Below, piece after piece: positions 61,773-64,000 of a stretch of DNA of 64,000 nucleotides (positions are counted from its first letter, which is position 1; the number at the start of each line of letters is the position of its first letter). The notes beneath the pieces were generated by a model. It saw only the letters and a program-made list of their open reading frames with translations, did not search any database and was not told where the DNA came from. The stretch is from NCBI RefSeq assembly GCF_016902615.1, contig NZ_JACJMB010000005.1:49197-113196 (forward strand). Direction: 5' to 3'. Made by a program: the position numbers and the translations under genes. Origin of the DNA: Collinsella tanakaei (GTDB taxonomy: Bacteria; Actinomycetota; Coriobacteriia; Coriobacteriales; Coriobacteriaceae).

Positions 61773-62557
61773 GATACCGTCTCCTCCTCTTCACCGTCGT
61801 TAGCAGATGCGGCGCCGTGAAAGCGCTCGATGAGCTCTTCCGCCCGCGCGCGCTCCGGCGCGCTCAGGTCGGCGCGCCCGATCAGGTCGGGCCGCCAGCG
61901 GCAGGTTCGCTCGATGGCGTTCTCGCGCCGCCAGGCATCCACCTTGGCATGGTCGCCCGACAGCAGGATGTCCGGGACGCGCGCGCCGCGAAACTCAGCC
62001 GGGCGCGTGTACTGAGCGTACTCGAGCAGACCGCCTGAGGGGGCCGTCGAGAAGGACTCGTCCACGTTCGACATCTCGTCGCCTAAAGCCCCGGGAAGAA
62101 GCCGGACGACGGCATCGGTCACGACCATGGCGGCGAGCTCGCCGCCTGTGAGCACGTAGTCGCCGATCGAGAGGCGGTCGTCTGCATATGCGTATGCCCG
62201 CTCATCCATCCCCTCGTAGCGGCCGCAGACAAACAGCAGGCGCTCCTCGTGGGACAGGCGCTCGGCGACCGTCTGGTCGAACACGTCGCCGCAGGGCGTG
62301 AAGAAGACCACATGGGGCCTCGGTCCCACGCTCGCGATGTCGTCGATCGCCTCTGCGAGCGGTTCGACCTTCATGAGCATGCCCTGGCCCCCGCCATAGG
62401 GCTCGTCATCGACGGTGCGGTGGCGGTCGTGCGTCCAGTCGCGCAGGTCGTAGGCGGCGAAGTCGAAAAGGCCGGAGCGCCGCGCGCGCCCGAGAATGGA
62501 CGTCGACATGGCCGGCTCGAACATCTCGGGGAACACCGACAGGGTCTCGATGAGCAT
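61769..62557 (-). CDS. trmD: tRNA (guanine37-N1)-methyltransferase
   Basis: The 262-residue SPOUT methyltransferase has SVFPEMFEP, DDEPYGGGQGM, LFVCGRYEGMDER and SIGDYVLTGGELA, the trefoil-knot SAM site. It methylates G37 of tRNAs reading CNN and related codons, preventing frameshifts. ATG behind GGGGGAG, 9 bases after rimM. The C-terminus carries an acidic EEEET tail. Confidence 0.97.
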   Translation of the reverse strand: MLIETLSVFPEMFEPAMSTSILGRARRSGLFDFAAYDLRDWTHDRHRTVDDEPYGGGQGMLMKVEPLAEAIDDIASVGPRPHVVFFTPCGDVFDQTVAERLSHEERLLFVCGRYEGMDERAYAYADDRLSIGDYVLTGGELAAMVVTDAVVRLLPGALGDEMSNVDESFSTAPSGGLLEYAQYTRPAEFRGARVPDILLSGDHAKVDAWRRENAIERTCRWRPDLIGRADLSAPERARAEELIERFHGAASANDGEEEETVS

Positions 62558-62566
62558 GGTCTCCCC

Positions 62567-63103
62567 CTACTTTCCGGCGTCGGCCTCGGGCGCCGGAGCG
62601 TCCACGATGCCGTCCATCACGTGCACGGAGATAGCACCCGCCTCGGGAATGGCATCGAGGACCGGCTCGATGACGGGTACGAGGACCTCGCCGTAGGCGC
62701 CCCCGTCGCACACCCACACGTCGTTGGCGGGTGTCTCCATGATCTCGATGATGCGGCCGAGCTCCCCGTAGCGCGCATCGATGACGGTGCGCCCGATAAG
62801 GTCGTCGGCTGCGGCCACCAGCGGCCCCGCGTCGACCTCATCGGTGCAGGCGAGCACATAGCAGCCGGCGATGCCCTCCGCGGCGTCGAGAGAGTCAATG
62901 CCCGAAAACGCCGTGAGCCCGCTTGCCGCGTCGGTCGAGATGACGCGGCAGAAGCGGTCGCGGTTGAGCGCCGGCGGCGTAAGCGCGACCGTCATGCCCT
63001 CATGCAAAAGGAAAGGAAGGCCCCGCAGCGGTTCCGCGGTGACCTCCCCCTTGATCCCGTGGGGTGCGACCACACGGGCTATGTTTCGATAAGCAATCGT
63101 CAA
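62567..63103 (-). CDS. rimM: 16S rRNA processing protein RimM
   Basis: The 178-residue protein has the RimM beta-barrel start RVVAPHGIKGEVTAEP, the linker DAAEGIAGCYV and a PRC-barrel domain (DLIGRTVIDARYGELG, ANDVWVCDG). RimM assists 30S head assembly with S19. TTG start at 63103, 2 bases after khpA. Confidence 0.93.
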   Translation of the reverse strand: MTIAYRNIARVVAPHGIKGEVTAEPLRGLPFLLHEGMTVALTPPALNRDRFCRVISTDAASGLTAFSGIDSLDAAEGIAGCYVLACTDEVDAGPLVAAADDLIGRTVIDARYGELGRIIEIMETPANDVWVCDGGAYGEVLVPVIEPVLDAIPEAGAISVHVMDGIVDAPAPEADAGK

Positions 63104-63105
63104 GG

Positions 63106-63411
63106 CTACCCCAAGACCTCTACCTCAACCGAAGTGCCGAGCCGGGCTGCAAGCGCCCGGGACAGCGTGCGAATCGCCTTGATGGTCCGACCGTGACGGC
63201 CGATGACCTTGGCCACGTCGTCAGGAGCGACCATGACCTCGATAGTCGAGGAGGTCTCGCTATCGATCACCTCAAGGCTCACCGCATCGGCGTCGTCGAC
63301 AATGTTGACAACGAGGTACTCGACGAGGTCGGCGATGCGATCGGACAGCATCCCCTCTGCGCCCTCGAGCTCCTCGGGTGTCTCGACGCTCTCGTTGAGC
63401 TCTTCGGACAA
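63106..63411 (-). CDS. khpA: KH-domain RNA-binding protein KhpA
   Basis: The 101-residue protein has a single KH domain (about 25-101) with the GXXG loop in IGRHGRTIKAIR, as in KhpA/YlqC, which binds RNA with KhpB and influences cell division and translation. The 20-residue acidic N-terminus is poorly conserved. TTG start with GAGGAG upstream, 2 bases after rpsP. Confidence 0.92.
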   Translation of the reverse strand: MSEELNESVETPEELEGAEGMLSDRIADLVEYLVVNIVDDADAVSLEVIDSETSSTIEVMVAPDDVAKVIGRHGRTIKAIRTLSRALAARLGTSVEVEVLG

Positions 63412-63413
63412 CG

Positions 63414-63767
63414 TTACTCCTCGGTGCCCTCAGCCTCGGCAGCGGCAGCCTCGGCGGCCTTCTTGGCCTCCTCGGCCTCACGGGCGAGCTGCTTTTTGGA
63501 CTTCTTGACGACGGTCTCGGTCTTCGGACCCTCCTCGGCGGCGCGGACCAGGGCGGCCACGGCGTCGGTGAGCTGAGCGCCCTTGGACTTCCAGTCGTTG
63601 ATCTTCTCGATGTCGAGGTTGATCGTCTTGGGGTTGGTCAGCGGGTTGTAGCGACCGACCTCCTCGATGAAACGACCGTCGCGCGGCGAACGGGCGTCGG
63701 CAACGACAACGCGATAGTACGGACGCTTGTGGGAACCATGACGAGCGAGGCGGATCTTAACTGCCAC
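63414..63767 (-). CDS. rpsP: Ribosomal protein bS16
   Basis: The 117-residue S16 begins [22 protein letters not shown], with [16 protein letters not shown]. The usual length is 80-90; the extra C-terminal 30 residues are Lys/Glu/Ala-rich and likely helical, as in other actinobacteria. GTG start behind GGAGGAG. It heads the rpsP-khpA-rimM-trmD-lepB operon. Confidence 0.97.
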   Translation of the reverse strand: MAVKIRLARHGSHKRPYYRVVVADARSPRDGRFIEEVGRYNPLTNPKTINLDIEKINDWKSKGAQLTDAVAALVRAAEEGPKTETVVKKSKKQLAREAEEAKKAAEAAAAEAEGTEE

Positions 63768-63823
63768 TTAAAACTCCTCCAACTACGCAGCATTCAGCTG
63801 CAACTACAGACAAACAAGTTGTT

Positions 63824-63852
63824 ATCATACGCCAACGACCCGAGCTGGTGAA
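63824..63852 (-). promoter_or_regulatory. Promoter of the rpsP operon
   Basis: On the minus strand TTCACC (63847-63852), a 17-base spacer and TATGAT (63824-63829), about 57 bases before rpsP. The rest of the upstream gap to the window end holds only the repeat at 63950. Confidence 0.55.
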
Positions 63853-63949
63853 GCCCGTGAGAGCGACTTCTTCGGAATGGCCGCAGGCAAATCCATATTT
63901 TGACCACTACCGTCCAGAATGCAAGCTCTTCACAAACCATGCATCTCCC

Positions 63950-63991
63950 TTGTCTCCATCGGGGGCGGGGTGGTTTGGTGCCACCGGGGCG
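63950..63991 (+). repeat. Dispersed palindrome-related element, copy 3
   Basis: From 63950 the plus strand reads TTGTCTCCATCGGGGGCGGGG and then TGGTTTGGTG. It aligns with copy 2 (TTGTCCTCATCGGGGACGGGG then CTGTTTGGAG) with scattered substitutions. The right arm is degenerate or cut by the window end. Confidence 0.45.
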
Positions 63992-64000
63992 ATGTCGCGC

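Overview
The window is a chromosomal segment from a high-GC Gram-positive bacterium, most likely a Coriobacteriia member (Collinsella-like; genus is inference). Supporting signs are the high GC content, Actinobacterial-type LexA boxes, a GarA/OdhI-like FHA protein beside a MerR regulator, SpoVS beside RNase Y, and many GTG/TTG starts with strong Shine-Dalgarno sites. Almost everything is core housekeeping. I found no phage, intact insertion sequence, CRISPR array or recognisable defence locus.

Layout. 1-7024 (+): the end of recX, then rny, an uncharacterised GHKL ATPase, spoVS, miaB, miaA and hflX. 7055-11408: lexA with a DUF1624-like membrane gene on the minus strand, facing a LysM/YneA-like gene, nrdR, dut and a purine permease; three LexA-box-like sites lie between the divergent genes. 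11489-16620: a UgtP-like glycosyltransferase, trxB, a 650-base stretch without a supported gene, degV, a DUF1836 gene and a short MITE-like inverted-repeat element. 16621-19627 (-): apt, an FtsR-like MerR regulator, an FHA protein, pgsA and tRNA-Pro.

19890-36874 is one dense minus-strand block with many 1-14 base overlaps: coaBC, a zinc-ribbon protein, Nif3, a cysteine desulfurase, rpe, gpsA, plsY, der, a radical SAM/PDZ protein, ispH, plsC, cmk, a pseudouridine synthase, scpB, scpA, an M50 protease, a small membrane protein and an ABC-F ATPase. 36946-39554 is a tRNA-rich patch (Val, two near-identical Ala units, one CAT-anticodon tRNA) with a HAD hydrolase and a decayed PAS-GGDEF gene whose end lies at the tRNA terminator.

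39705-50983 (-): a HAD hydrolase, proS, ispG, an RseP-like protease with an inserted helix-turn-helix-like segment, dxr, cdsA, uppS, frr, pyrH, tsf and rpsB. 51220-63767 (-): xerC, trmFO, dprA, comM, yraN, rnhB, rplS, glyS, glyQ, lepB, trmD, rimM, khpA and rpsP.

Together the genes cover translation and tRNA maturation, isoprenoid synthesis (dxr, ispG, ispH, uppS), phospholipid synthesis (gpsA, plsY, plsC, cdsA, pgsA), chromosome segregation and recombination (scpAB, xerC, dprA, comM) and SOS control (lexA). The least explained items are the GHKL ATPase between rny and spoVS, the SOS-linked LysM protein, the insertion in RseP, and two small repeat families.
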